Positions 41,693-49,664 of a DNA stretch of 52,488 nucleotides are shown here, piece after piece; positions within the stretch are counted from its first letter, which is position 1; the number at the start of each line of letters is the position of its first letter. The notes beneath the pieces were generated by a model. It was given only the letters and a program-made list of their open reading frames with translations. It was not told the DNA's origin and searched no databases. Source of the DNA: DATAFF01 sp036257595 (GTDB taxonomy: Bacteria > Pseudomonadota > Alphaproteobacteria > Rhizobiales > Aestuariivirgaceae); the NCBI GenBank assembly GCA_036257595.1, contig DATAFF010000031.1, forward strand, positions 1-52,488, given 5' to 3'. Made by a program: the position numbers and the translations under genes.

Positions 41693-41749
41693 GGCAGTAG
41701 GCATCAGGCAATAGGCAGTGTTCGGTGCCCTTTCCTACTGCCTGCTGCC
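41693..41749. repeat. Intergenic palindrome with heptamer arms (GGCAGTA type), copy 4
   Basis: Left arm GGCAGTA GGCATCA GGCAATA GGCAGTG, core TTCGGTGCCCTTTCC, right arm TACTGCC TGCTGCC. It lies upstream of oppA, in a 407 bp gap (41609-42015) that consists mostly of palindromic elements. Confidence 0.8.
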
Positions 41750-41776
41750 ATAACACTCGAATCTCGCGAGCGACCC

Positions 41777-41841
41777 TCTTTGACTCCCTTCTCCCCCGCG
41801 CAGTGGGGGAGAAGGTGCCCCCGGAGGGGCGGATGAGGGGG
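41777..41841. repeat. GC-rich intergenic palindromic element, copy A
   Basis: A perfect 11 bp stem CCTTCTCCCCC / GGGGGAGAAGG followed by a tail TGCCCCCGGAGGGGCGGATGA. The tail is nearly the reverse complement of the leading part of copy B. Elements of this kind are widespread between genes in Rhizobiales. Confidence 0.8.
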
Positions 41842-41844
41842 CAA

Positions 41845-41926
41845 TTGAGTGAATAGCGAACAATGAGTATTGAGTGGTAGGGGTTGGCGAACTTTTCCGA
41901 AGATACTCATTAGCTGACGACTCACG
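41845..41926. repeat. Heptamer-type palindrome (degenerate, TGAGT arms)
   Basis: Left arm units such as TGAGTGA, ATAGCGA, ACAATGA, GTATTGA, GTGGTAG; core GGGTTGGCGAACTTTTCCG; right arm ATACTCATTAGCTGACGACTCA. It is less regular than the others but has the same layout. It lies between the inverted copies A and B. Confidence 0.6.
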
Positions 41927-41932
41927 AAAGGG

Positions 41933-41981
41933 CCCCTCATCCGGCCTCCGGCCACCTTCTCCCCACTTCGCGGGGAGAAGG
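41933..41981. repeat. GC-rich intergenic palindromic element, copy B (inverted relative to A)
   Basis: CCCCTCATCCGG then CCTTCTCCCC / GGGGAGAAGG with a 7 nt loop. In opposite orientation to copy A, so A and B bracket the heptamer element. Confidence 0.8.
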
Positions 41982-42015
41982 GAAGGGGGCGGGCCAACAG
42001 CAAGGAAGAAGCACA

Positions 42016-42327
42016 GTGAGCAATTTGCGATTGCCTCCCATGCATCCCGGCGAGGTGCTGCGTGAGGAATACATGAAGCCCTACAGGCTGACGCCATACA
42101 AACTGGCGTCGATTTGCCGGATTCCTCGTACCAGGATTGAACGCATTGCTCGCGAGGAGACTGGGATTACCGCCGACACTGCCCTGCGGCTTGCAAAGGT
42201 TTTCCGGACGACCCCGGTGTTTTGGATGAATCTTCAGAGCCGGTACGAAGTGGAGAAAGTCAAGGGAGAGCGGGCTGCTGAGATCGACGCACTCAAGGAG
42301 ATCGAGCCTCGATTGGCGGTGGCGTAA
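42016..42327 (+). CDS. higA: HigA-family antitoxin, apparently orphan
   Basis: 103 residues from a GTG at 42016 after an AAGGAAGAA site. LPPMHPGEVLREEYMKPYRLTPYKLASICRIPRTRIERIAREETGITADTALRLAKVFRTTPVFWMNLQSRYEVE is the XRE-type HigA/VapI domain, complete. HigB toxin is normally encoded just upstream; here that space holds only palindromic repeats, and the gene downstream is a hydrolase. The repressor may still bind DNA and regulate other loci. Confidence 0.9.
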   Translation: MSNLRLPPMHPGEVLREEYMKPYRLTPYKLASICRIPRTRIERIAREETGITADTALRLAKVFRTTPVFWMNLQSRYEVEKVKGERAAEIDALKEIEPRLAVA

Positions 42328-42351
42328 TCGCCGGCTCGGGTGGCGGTGTGT

Positions 42352-42395
42352 CAGCAGGCAGTGAGCCGTGACGGTCGTGCCTACTGCCGGCTGCC
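42352..42395. repeat. Intergenic palindrome with heptamer arms (GGCAGTA type), copy 5, short
   Basis: CAGCAGGCAGTGAGCC, core GTGACGGTCGTGCC, then TACTGCC GGCTGCC. The shortest copy, between higA and the hydrolase gene. Confidence 0.65.
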
Positions 42396-42446
42396 GACCG
42401 CCTGACCTTGGCAGAGCGGATTCCATCTGGCATCGTCGCCGGCGCC

Positions 42447-43262
42447 ATGGATCTCGAACAGGAGTACAACAACCGCGCCCGCGTGCCCGGCTACCAGGCG
42501 GTCATCGACCGCTGGGGCTGCGACGCCGCGGCATTTCGCGCCGGCATGGGGGGTGAGCTCGACCTCCCCTATGGTGAGCACAGGCTGCAGACCTGCGACA
42601 TCTTCCACACCAAGGACGACGCCGGCGGGCGCATCGCGCTGTTCATCCATGGCGGCTATTGGCGTTCGCTCGACAAGTCGCAATTCAGCCATGTCGCCCG
42701 CGGCCTTCAGCTGCATGGGGTGACCGTCGCCATCCCCAATTACCGGCTGTGCCCGGAAGTAACGCTCGACGACATCATCGATGACGTGACGACATTTGCC
42801 ATCTGGCTGCGGCAGCGCACCGGCCGGGGCGTCGTGGCGAGCGGCCATTCTGCCGGTGCCCATCTTGCCGCCTGCCTGGTCGCCACCGACTGGACCGCGC
42901 ATGATCTTCCGGAGGACTTCGTCGCCGCCGGGCTTGGCGCGAGCGGCATCTATGATCTGAGGCCCCTGCTGCCGACCGAGGTCAACGGCACGCTCGGGCT
43001 CGACGAGGCGCAGGCCCGCGCGGTCAGCCCGGTGACCTGGCCGGTGCCGGAAGAACGGCGCTTCGTCACTTTCGTCGGGGCCGAGGAGAGCCGCGAGTTC
43101 CGCCGTCAGAGCGAGACGCTGGCTGCCGTCTGGACCGGCGGCGGCGCGCCGACGAGCTATGCCGAGCTCGCAGGCGTCAACCATTTCACCATGGTCGATC
43201 AACTGGCGGCGGCGGGGAGCGCCGTCACCAACAGCCTTGTCGAGCTCTGCCGCCTGCCATGA
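42447..43262 (+). CDS. Alpha/beta hydrolase, arylformamidase-like
   Basis: 271 residues from the ATG at 42447 (MDLEQEYNNRARVPGYQAVI, typical of kynurenine-formamidase-like hydrolases). Oxyanion motif HGGYW (68-72), nucleophile Ser135 in GHSAGAHLA, acid near VGAEESREFRRQ, and His in GVNHFTMVD. The family hydrolyses N-formylkynurenine or small esters. No kynurenine genes are nearby. Its stop overlaps hpnC by 4 bp (ATGA), so it is co-transcribed with the hopanoid operon; a role there is not established. Confidence 0.82.
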   Translation: MDLEQEYNNRARVPGYQAVIDRWGCDAAAFRAGMGGELDLPYGEHRLQTCDIFHTKDDAGGRIALFIHGGYWRSLDKSQFSHVARGLQLHGVTVAIPNYRLCPEVTLDDIIDDVTTFAIWLRQRTGRGVVASGHSAGAHLAACLVATDWTAHDLPEDFVAAGLGASGIYDLRPLLPTEVNGTLGLDEAQARAVSPVTWPVPEERRFVTFVGAEESREFRRQSETLAAVWTGGGAPTSYAELAGVNHFTMVDQLAAAGSAVTNSLVELCRLP

Positions 43263-44116
43263 CCGCCGCCACGCCGCTCAAGATCGAGACGCCGTCCGGC
43301 AAAGGCGCGGACGACGAGAACTTTCCGGTCGGCTCGTTCCTGCTGCCGCGGCGGCTGCGCCCGCATGTCGCCACCTATTACGCCTTCGCCCGGGCGATCG
43401 ACGATATTGCCGACAATCCACAAGCGACACCCGAGGAGAAACTCGTTCGGCTCGATGCGATGGAGCGGGCGCTCGACGGCGCGCCGGGCGACGATGCGGC
43501 GGCGGTCGAGAAAGCGACCAGGCTGCGCTCGAGCCTGATTGCCACCCAGGTCGACTTCGCCCATGCCCGCGACCTCGTCTCGGCCTTTCGCCAGGATGCG
43601 GTGAAGGGGCGCTATGCCGATTGGGACGAGCTCATGGACTATTGCAACCGCTCGGCGTCGCCGGTGGGGCGTTATCTGCTCGCGCTCCATGGCGAGGACC
43701 CTGCGGGCTTCCGCCAGTCGGATGCACTGTGCAACGCGCTCCAGGTCATCAACCACCTGCAGGACTGTGCCGAGGACTATCGCCGGCTCGATCGCGTCTA
43801 TCTCCCCGGCGACTGGCTGAGGGAGGAAGGAGCCGATGTCGCGATGCTGGCGGCGGGGTCGGCGGCGCCGCCGCTCAGGCGGGTGATCCGGCGGACGGTC
43901 GCTCGCTGTCGCCAGCTGATGCCTGAGGCGCGGGCCCTGCCCTCGGTGCTGAGGAGCCGCCACCTCGCCATGGAATCGGCGGTCATCGTCAAGATCGCCG
44001 ACCGGCTGCTCGATGCGCTCACGCAACGCGACCCGGTGGCCGAGCGGGTCGAGCTGACCAAGGTTCAATTCGCGCTGTGCGGCATCAGCGGCGCCATTGC
44101 CGGGATGCTCCGGTGA
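43259..44116 (+). CDS. hpnC: Hydroxysqualene synthase
   Basis: 285 residues. HpnC converts presqualene diphosphate to hydroxysqualene. The first Asp-rich motif DDIAD (48-52) is present and the second site reads NHLQDCAEDYRRLDRVYLP. The N-terminal ENFPVGSFLLPRRLRPHVATYYAFARAIDDIADNP is diagnostic of HpnC as against HpnD. It begins inside the hydrolase stop codon and ends in a GTGA overlap with hpnB. Confidence 0.94.
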   Translation: MTAATPLKIETPSGKGADDENFPVGSFLLPRRLRPHVATYYAFARAIDDIADNPQATPEEKLVRLDAMERALDGAPGDDAAAVEKATRLRSSLIATQVDFAHARDLVSAFRQDAVKGRYADWDELMDYCNRSASPVGRYLLALHGEDPAGFRQSDALCNALQVINHLQDCAEDYRRLDRVYLPGDWLREEGADVAMLAAGSAAPPLRRVIRRTVARCRQLMPEARALPSVLRSRHLAMESAVIVKIADRLLDALTQRDPVAERVELTKVQFALCGISGAIAGMLR

Positions 44117-45261
44117 CCATTCTCGCGCTTCTGGCACTCGCCGTGTGGATCGGGCTCCTGCTCTTCTGGCACCAGTTCTGGCGCACCAACCAGCGGCTGC
44201 CTTCCGAGCCGGAAGCGCCGGCGCGCTGGCCCGCCGTCGTCGCCATCATCCCGGCCCGCAACGAGGCCACGACCATCCTCGCCTGCCTCGAAAGCCTGGC
44301 CGCGCAGGACTATCCCGGGCGATTGCGCATCGTGCTCAGCAACGATTCGAGCACCGACGACACCGCCGAGCTCGCCCGCGAGCTTGCCGCCACCCTTCCG
44401 CCGGGCAAGCTCGCCGTCATCGATGCGGCACCGCTGCCGGGCGACTGGGCCGGCAAGATGTGGGCGCTGAACGAAGGTGTCAGATCGCTCGGCTCCGAGC
44501 AGCCGGAATTTCTGTGGCTGAGCGACGCCGACATCCGCCATGCGCCGGCGACATTGCGGCGGCTGGTCAGCAAGGCGGTGAACGAGCGCCTGGCGCTGGC
44601 CTCGCTGATGGTGCGCCTGTCCTGCCGGACGTTCTGGGAGAAGCTGCTCGTCCCGCCTTTCATCTTCTTCTTCGGACTGCTCTACCCATTCCGCGCCGTC
44701 AACGACCCGGGCAGCCCGATCGCCGCCGCGGCCGGGGGCTCGATCCTCATCCGCCGCGATGCGTTGGAGGCGATCGGCGGGCTGCAGGCGATCGGCGATG
44801 CCATTATCGATGATTGTGCGCTGGCCCGTGCCATCAAGCACAGCGGGCGGCGCATCTGGCTCGGCCTAGCCGATCACAGCCAGTCGTTGCGCGACTATCC
44901 CGATCTCGCCGATCTGTGGGCGATGGTGAGCCGCTCGGCCTATTACCAGCTCGGCTATTCGCCGCTGCTCCTGGCATTGACCCTGATTGGGCTCGCCATC
45001 ACCTTCCTTGTGCCGCCCGTCGCCGCCTTCGCCACGCCACTGGTGCCGCCGATCGCGGCGACGAGCGGGATCCTTGCCTGGGCTTTGATGGTTGTCGCCT
45101 ATCTGCCGACGGTGCGCTATCACGGTCTGCCCGATCCATGGGCACTCACGCTTCCATTAGCGGCGTTGATTTACGGAGCGATGACAGCATCCTCGGCGAT
45201 TGACCATCATAGCGGCCGCAAGCAAAGGTGGCGGGGGCGCGACGTCGAGACCGATCAGTGA
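44113..45261 (+). CDS. hpnB: Hopene-associated glycosyltransferase
   Basis: 382 residues from a GTG at 44113, overlapping the hpnC stop (GTGA). An N-terminal membrane helix is followed by a GT2 domain: VVAIIPARNEATTILACLESL, SNDSSTDDT, the DxD-like LWLSDADIRHAP, and IIDDCALARAIKHSG. Three to four C-terminal membrane helices follow. HpnB-type proteins are linked to hopanoid head-group glycosylation, although the exact step is not settled. Its position between hpnC and dxs is unusual. Confidence 0.92.
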   Translation: MTILALLALAVWIGLLLFWHQFWRTNQRLPSEPEAPARWPAVVAIIPARNEATTILACLESLAAQDYPGRLRIVLSNDSSTDDTAELARELAATLPPGKLAVIDAAPLPGDWAGKMWALNEGVRSLGSEQPEFLWLSDADIRHAPATLRRLVSKAVNERLALASLMVRLSCRTFWEKLLVPPFIFFFGLLYPFRAVNDPGSPIAAAAGGSILIRRDALEAIGGLQAIGDAIIDDCALARAIKHSGRRIWLGLADHSQSLRDYPDLADLWAMVSRSAYYQLGYSPLLLALTLIGLAITFLVPPVAAFATPLVPPIAATSGILAWALMVVAYLPTVRYHGLPDPWALTLPLAALIYGAMTASSAIDHHSGRKQRWRGRDVETDQ

Positions 45262-45385
45262 CTGGGAAATAAATGATAAATGTCCATTTTTTGCAGGGTT
45301 TGCCTGACGTTTGGGCAATGATAAGTTGTCCAGCCGTTACGGCCTGAGGCAGCCGACATCCCGAGAGACAACAGCAAGAGGCATC

Positions 45386-47311
45386 ATGCCGGTTTCCACT
45401 CCGCTTCTCGACAGGATCCATGTTCCCGCCGACCTCCGCAAGCTTCAGCCGAGCCAGCTGCGACAGCTCGCCGATGAGTTGCGCCAGGAGACGATCGATG
45501 CGGCCTCTGTCAGCGGCGGCCATTTCGGCGCCGGTCTGGGCGTCGTCGAGCTGACCGTCGCCCTCCATTATGTGTTCAACACCCCGGAGGACCGCCTCAT
45601 CTGGGATGTGAGCCACCAGGCCTATCCGCACAAGATCCTGACCGGCCGGCGCAGCGGCATCCGCACCATCCGCCAGCGCGAGGGTCTCTACGGCTTCACC
45701 AAGCGCAGCGAGAGCGACTACGACCCGTTCGGCGCCGCGCACAGCTCGACCTCGATCTCGGCAGCGCTCGGCATGGCCGTGGCGCGCGATCTCGAGGGGC
45801 GCCGCAACAATGTCGTCGCGGTGATCGGCGATGGCGCGATGAGCGCCGGCATGGCCTATGAGGCGATGAACAATGCCGGGGCGCTGGATAGCCGCGTCAC
45901 CGTCATCCTCAACGACAACGGCATGTCGATCGCCCCTGCCGTCGGGGCGCTCACCAACTATCTCTCCTGGCTCGTCTCGTCGCGGCCCTTCCTGTCGCTC
46001 CGGGACATCGCCAAGCAGTTGGCCAAGCGCTTTCCCAAGAGCTTCCGTCAGGCGGCGGAGAAGGTCGACGAATATGCCCGCGGCATGGTGTTCGGCGGAA
46101 CACTGTTCGAGGAGCTCGGCTTTTATTACATCGGGCCGGTCGACGGGCACGATATCGACACGCTGGTGCCGATTCTCGAGAACATCCGCGACGCCGAGCA
46201 GCTCGGCCCCATTCTCCTCCATGTGGTGACCGAGAAGGGCAAGGGCCACCCGTTCAAGGAGCCGCATAAGGAGCGCTATCACGCAGTGACCAAGTTCGAT
46301 CCGGTCACCCTGGAGACGCCGAAAGCGAAGAGCAATGCGCCGAGCTACACCTCGGTGTTCGCCGAGTCGCTGATCCGCGAGGCCGAGAAGGACCGACGGA
46401 TCATCGCGATCACCGCCGCCATGCCGTCAGGCACCGGGCTCGACAAGTTCGAGAAGCGCTTTCCCGACCGCACCTTCGATGTCGGCATCGCCGAGCAGCA
46501 TGCCGTGACCTTCGCGGCGGGGCTCGCGGTCGAAGGCTACAAGCCGGTCTGCGCCATCTACTCGACCTTCCTGCAGCGCGCCTATGACCAGGTGGTGCAT
46601 GACGTGGCGCTGCAACGCCTGCCAGTGCGCTTTGCCATCGATCGCGCCGGCCTGGTCGGCCAGGACGGCGCCACCCATGCCGGCAGCTATGATCTGGCCT
46701 ATCTCGCCTGCCTGCCCAATTTCGTGATCATGGCGGCATCCGACGAAGCCGAGCTCGTCCATATGGTGGCGACCGCCGTGGCGGTCGACGACCGTCCGGT
46801 GGCCTTCCGCTATCCGCGCGGCGAAGGGGTCGGCGTCGACATGCCCGAGCAGGGCGTGCCGCTCGAGATCGGCAAGGGCCGGATCGTCGTCGAGGGCAGC
46901 AAGATCGCGATCCTCTGTCTCGGAACGCGGCTCCAGGCCTGTCTCAAGGCGGCGGAGGAGCTGCGCCACCACGGGCTCTCGACCACCGTCGCCGACGCCC
47001 GTTTCGCGAAGCCCCTCGACACCGATCTGGTGAGGCGGCTGGCCCGCGAGCATGAGGTGCTGATCACCATGGAGGATGGCGCCATCGGCGGCTTCGGCTC
47101 GCATGTGCTGCAGTATCTCGCGAACAACGATCTCCTTGGCGGCAGGCGCAAGTTCAGGGCGATGTTCCTGCCCGACCGCTTCATCGGCCATGGCTCGCCG
47201 CAGGAGCAGTTCGACGAGGCGGGGCTCGATGCCAGGCACATCATCAACGAGGTGTTCGCGGCATTGAACCATGCCGGCGCCAAGGTCCTGGACTTCAAGG
47301 CGCGGGGCTGA
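45386..47311 (+). CDS. dxs: 1-deoxy-D-xylulose-5-phosphate synthase
   Basis: 641 residues from the ATG at 45386, with AGAGG 5-6 nt upstream. First enzyme of the MEP pathway, joining pyruvate and glyceraldehyde-3-phosphate with ThDP. Seen: DVSHQAYPHKILTGRR, cofactor motif GDGAMSAGMAYEAMNNAG, catalytic Glu in GIAEQHAVTFAAG, and DRAGLVGQDGATHAG. The last is usually G[AN]DG[PA]TH, so the Gln is a slight variant. It lies inside the hopanoid operon, where it would raise isoprenoid precursor supply. A second housekeeping dxs elsewhere is likely but not visible. Confidence 0.94.
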   Translation: MPVSTPLLDRIHVPADLRKLQPSQLRQLADELRQETIDAASVSGGHFGAGLGVVELTVALHYVFNTPEDRLIWDVSHQAYPHKILTGRRSGIRTIRQREGLYGFTKRSESDYDPFGAAHSSTSISAALGMAVARDLEGRRNNVVAVIGDGAMSAGMAYEAMNNAGALDSRVTVILNDNGMSIAPAVGALTNYLSWLVSSRPFLSLRDIAKQLAKRFPKSFRQAAEKVDEYARGMVFGGTLFEELGFYYIGPVDGHDIDTLVPILENIRDAEQLGPILLHVVTEKGKGHPFKEPHKERYHAVTKFDPVTLETPKAKSNAPSYTSVFAESLIREAEKDRRIIAITAAMPSGTGLDKFEKRFPDRTFDVGIAEQHAVTFAAGLAVEGYKPVCAIYSTFLQRAYDQVVHDVALQRLPVRFAIDRAGLVGQDGATHAGSYDLAYLACLPNFVIMAASDEAELVHMVATAVAVDDRPVAFRYPRGEGVGVDMPEQGVPLEIGKGRIVVEGSKIAILCLGTRLQACLKAAEELRHHGLSTTVADARFAKPLDTDLVRRLAREHEVLITMEDGAIGGFGSHVLQYLANNDLLGGRRKFRAMFLPDRFIGHGSPQEQFDEAGLDARHIINEVFAALNHAGAKVLDFKARG

Positions 47312-47328
47312 GTTGAAGGGCTCGAAGA

Positions 47329-47380
47329 CCCCCCACCCGGCCTCGCTGTCGTCCGGCTTTCCTCCCTACCAGTGGGAGGG
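47329..47380. repeat. GC-rich palindromic element between dxs and hpnD
   Basis: CCCCCCACCCGG, then CCTCCC (47361-47366) and GGGAGG (47374-47379) forming a 6 bp stem. It resembles the elements at 41777 and 41933 and reaches to 28 bp before hpnD. Confidence 0.6.
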
Positions 47381-47407
47381 GTCATCCGTCACCCGATAAT
47401 CTCCGCC

Positions 47408-48292
47408 ATGGTTCTGAGCTCGCAGCTGCCGTCGGTGCCAGTCGATTCTTCCGATCAGCAGGAGATTGCCCGCCAGGTTTTGGCAGCGAGCACGTCCTTC
47501 TATTGGGCGATGCGGCTGCTGCCGGCCGATCGACGGGCAGCGATTTTCGCCGTCTATGCGTTCTGCCGCACCGTCGACGATATTGCCGATGACGAGCCGG
47601 ATCGAACAAAACGGCAGGCCGGGCTCGCCGAATGGCGTCGCGAGGTCGATTTGATCTATGCCGGCAAGCCGCGCCATTTCATCGCACGTGCCCTGTTCAG
47701 CGGCGTCCAGTCCTTCGGCCTGCGCCGTGCCGACCTCCTTGCCATCATCGACGGCATGGAGATGGATGCCGAGGGCCCGATCGTCGCCCCGGACCGCGTC
47801 ACGCTCGATCTCTATTGCGACCGTGTCGCCTCCGCGGTCGGCCGGCTCTGCATCTCGATCTTCGGCGAGCCGGGCGAGGCCGGCATGGCAGTGGCGCATC
47901 ATCTCGGGCGGGCACTCCAGCTCGCCAACATCGCCCGCGACGTTGATGAGGATGCGCGGATCGGCCGGGTCTATCTGCCGCGCGACCTGCTCGAGCGCCA
48001 CGGCATTCCGGCGACGCCGCCGCTCGGCATCATGGCTCATCCCGCCTTCCCCCAGGCGTGGCGGGAATTTGCCGGGCTCGCTCGTGCCGAATTCGCCAAT
48101 GCCGAGCAGGCGCTGCAGCGCTGCGATCGCCGCGCCATGCGGCCGGCGCGGATCATGATGGAGGTCTATCGGCGCAATCTCACGCGGATGATGGCGCTGT
48201 CCGACAGCGCGATCGCCGACCCCGCGCTGGCGAAGCGGCTGGTCGGCAAGACGGAAATGCTGGCCATCGCGCTGCGCTACGGGCTGTTCTAG
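47408..48292 (+). CDS. hpnD: Presqualene diphosphate synthase
   Basis: 294 residues from the ATG at 47408. HpnD condenses two farnesyl diphosphates to presqualene diphosphate. ASTSFYWAMRLLPADRRAAIFAVYAFCRTVDDIADDEPD contains the first Asp-rich motif (57-62); the second is LANIARDVDEDARIGRVYLP. These are the HpnD and phytoene-synthase-like signatures. It acts before HpnC in the squalene route. hpnE starts 7 bp after its stop. Confidence 0.94.
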   Translation: MVLSSQLPSVPVDSSDQQEIARQVLAASTSFYWAMRLLPADRRAAIFAVYAFCRTVDDIADDEPDRTKRQAGLAEWRREVDLIYAGKPRHFIARALFSGVQSFGLRRADLLAIIDGMEMDAEGPIVAPDRVTLDLYCDRVASAVGRLCISIFGEPGEAGMAVAHHLGRALQLANIARDVDEDARIGRVYLPRDLLERHGIPATPPLGIMAHPAFPQAWREFAGLARAEFANAEQALQRCDRRAMRPARIMMEVYRRNLTRMMALSDSAIADPALAKRLVGKTEMLAIALRYGLF

Positions 48293-48298
48293 AGCATC

Positions 48299-49546
48299 AT
48301 GAGTAAAGTCCACATCATCGGTGCCGGCGTCGCCGGCCTCGCCGCCGCTGTCGATCTGGCCAGTCGCGGCTTCGACGTCGTGGTCCATGAGGCGGCGGCC
48401 GGCGCTGGCGGCCGCTGTCGCTCGTGGCACGACCCGCTGCTCGAGACCGAGATCGACAATGGCAATCATCTGATGCTGTCGGGCAATTGGGCGACGCTCG
48501 CCTATCTCGACCGCATCGGCGCGCGCGACCGGCTGATCGGTCCGGAGCGCGCCGTCTTCCCGTTTCTCGATCTGCAATCCGGCGAGCGCTGGATCGTCGA
48601 TATCAATCGCGGCCCGGTGCCCTGGTGGATCCTCGACAAGGACCGGCGGGTGCGCGGCACCTCGCTTGGCGAATATATCGACGGCCTAAGGCTGCTCAAT
48701 GCCGGTGACCGCACCGTCAGCCAGCTGTTCCGGGGCCAGGGTCAGTTCTTCCGCCGCTTCTGGGAACCTTTCACTGTCGCGGTCCTCAACACCCCGCCGG
48801 AGCTCGCTGCCGCCCGCTTGCTGGTGCCGGTGATCCGCGAGACGCTGGCGCTGGGTGCTGCCAAGGCGACACCGTTGATCGCCCGCAAGAGCCTTGCCGA
48901 CACGCTGGTCGCGCCCGCTCTCGCCCTGCTGGCGGAGCGTGGCGCCGATGTCCGTTTTGCTGCCAGGATCCGCGGCCTCGACCGCGAGGGCGACCGGGTC
49001 GCCGCCCTGATCACCGGGCGCGGGCCCGAGCCGCTCGGCCGAAGTGACCAGGTGATCGCCGCGGTGCCGGCCTGGACGATCGGCGAGCTCGCGCCCGAGA
49101 TCGTGGCGCCGCGCGAATTCGCGCCCATCGTCAATCTCCATTTCCGGATCGACGACACGCCCTTGCCGCTGCTGCCATTGCCGCTGCTCGGGCTGATCGG
49201 CGGGACTGCGCAATGGCTGTTCGTGCGCGACAACCTCGCCTCGGTCACCATCAGCGCCGCCCTGACGCTGGTCGAGGATTCGAATGCAAGCATCGCCGAG
49301 CGGGTGTGGCGCGACGTCGCCAAAGCGCTCGGCCGGGAGGGCGCGCCGATGCCCAAGGTCCGGGTGATCAAGGAGCATCGCGCCACCTTCCTGGCGACGC
49401 CCGAGCAGAATGCGCGACGCCCCGGCGCGAAAACCGCGCTCAGCAATCTCCTCCTCGCCGGCGAGTGGATCGACACCGGCCTTCCCACAACCATCGAGGG
49501 CGCCATCCGCTCGGGCCAAGCGGCGGCGGCCATGATTGGAGCGTGA
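48299..49546 (+). CDS. hpnE: Squalene-forming FAD-dependent oxidoreductase
   Basis: 415 residues. HpnE reduces hydroxysqualene to squalene. FAD-binding VHIIGAGVAGLAAAVDLASRG at the N-terminus, EAAAGAGGRCRSW, the family segment DNGNHLMLSGN, and a C-terminal flavin motif LLLAGEWIDTGLPTTIEGAIRSGQAAA. Start ATG at 48299; the ribosome site is weak but coupling to hpnD is likely. It completes HpnCDE. Confidence 0.94.
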   Translation: MSKVHIIGAGVAGLAAAVDLASRGFDVVVHEAAAGAGGRCRSWHDPLLETEIDNGNHLMLSGNWATLAYLDRIGARDRLIGPERAVFPFLDLQSGERWIVDINRGPVPWWILDKDRRVRGTSLGEYIDGLRLLNAGDRTVSQLFRGQGQFFRRFWEPFTVAVLNTPPELAAARLLVPVIRETLALGAAKATPLIARKSLADTLVAPALALLAERGADVRFAARIRGLDREGDRVAALITGRGPEPLGRSDQVIAAVPAWTIGELAPEIVAPREFAPIVNLHFRIDDTPLPLLPLPLLGLIGGTAQWLFVRDNLASVTISAALTLVEDSNASIAERVWRDVAKALGREGAPMPKVRVIKEHRATFLATPEQNARRPGAKTALSNLLLAGEWIDTGLPTTIEGAIRSGQAAAAMIGA

Positions 49547-49664
49547 TCACATTGCGCTCTAATGGCTGAACCAACGCTTGCTGCAGCGCAGCAAATATGG
49601 AAATCATCCGCCAACGACCACTTCTACCGGAACTGGAATCTTGACCTCAGCAGGATCTTCATCG

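Noticed and set aside
41704..42426. 240-residue minus-strand frame opposite higA
   Set aside because: It is made of translated palindromic repeats and antisense higA.
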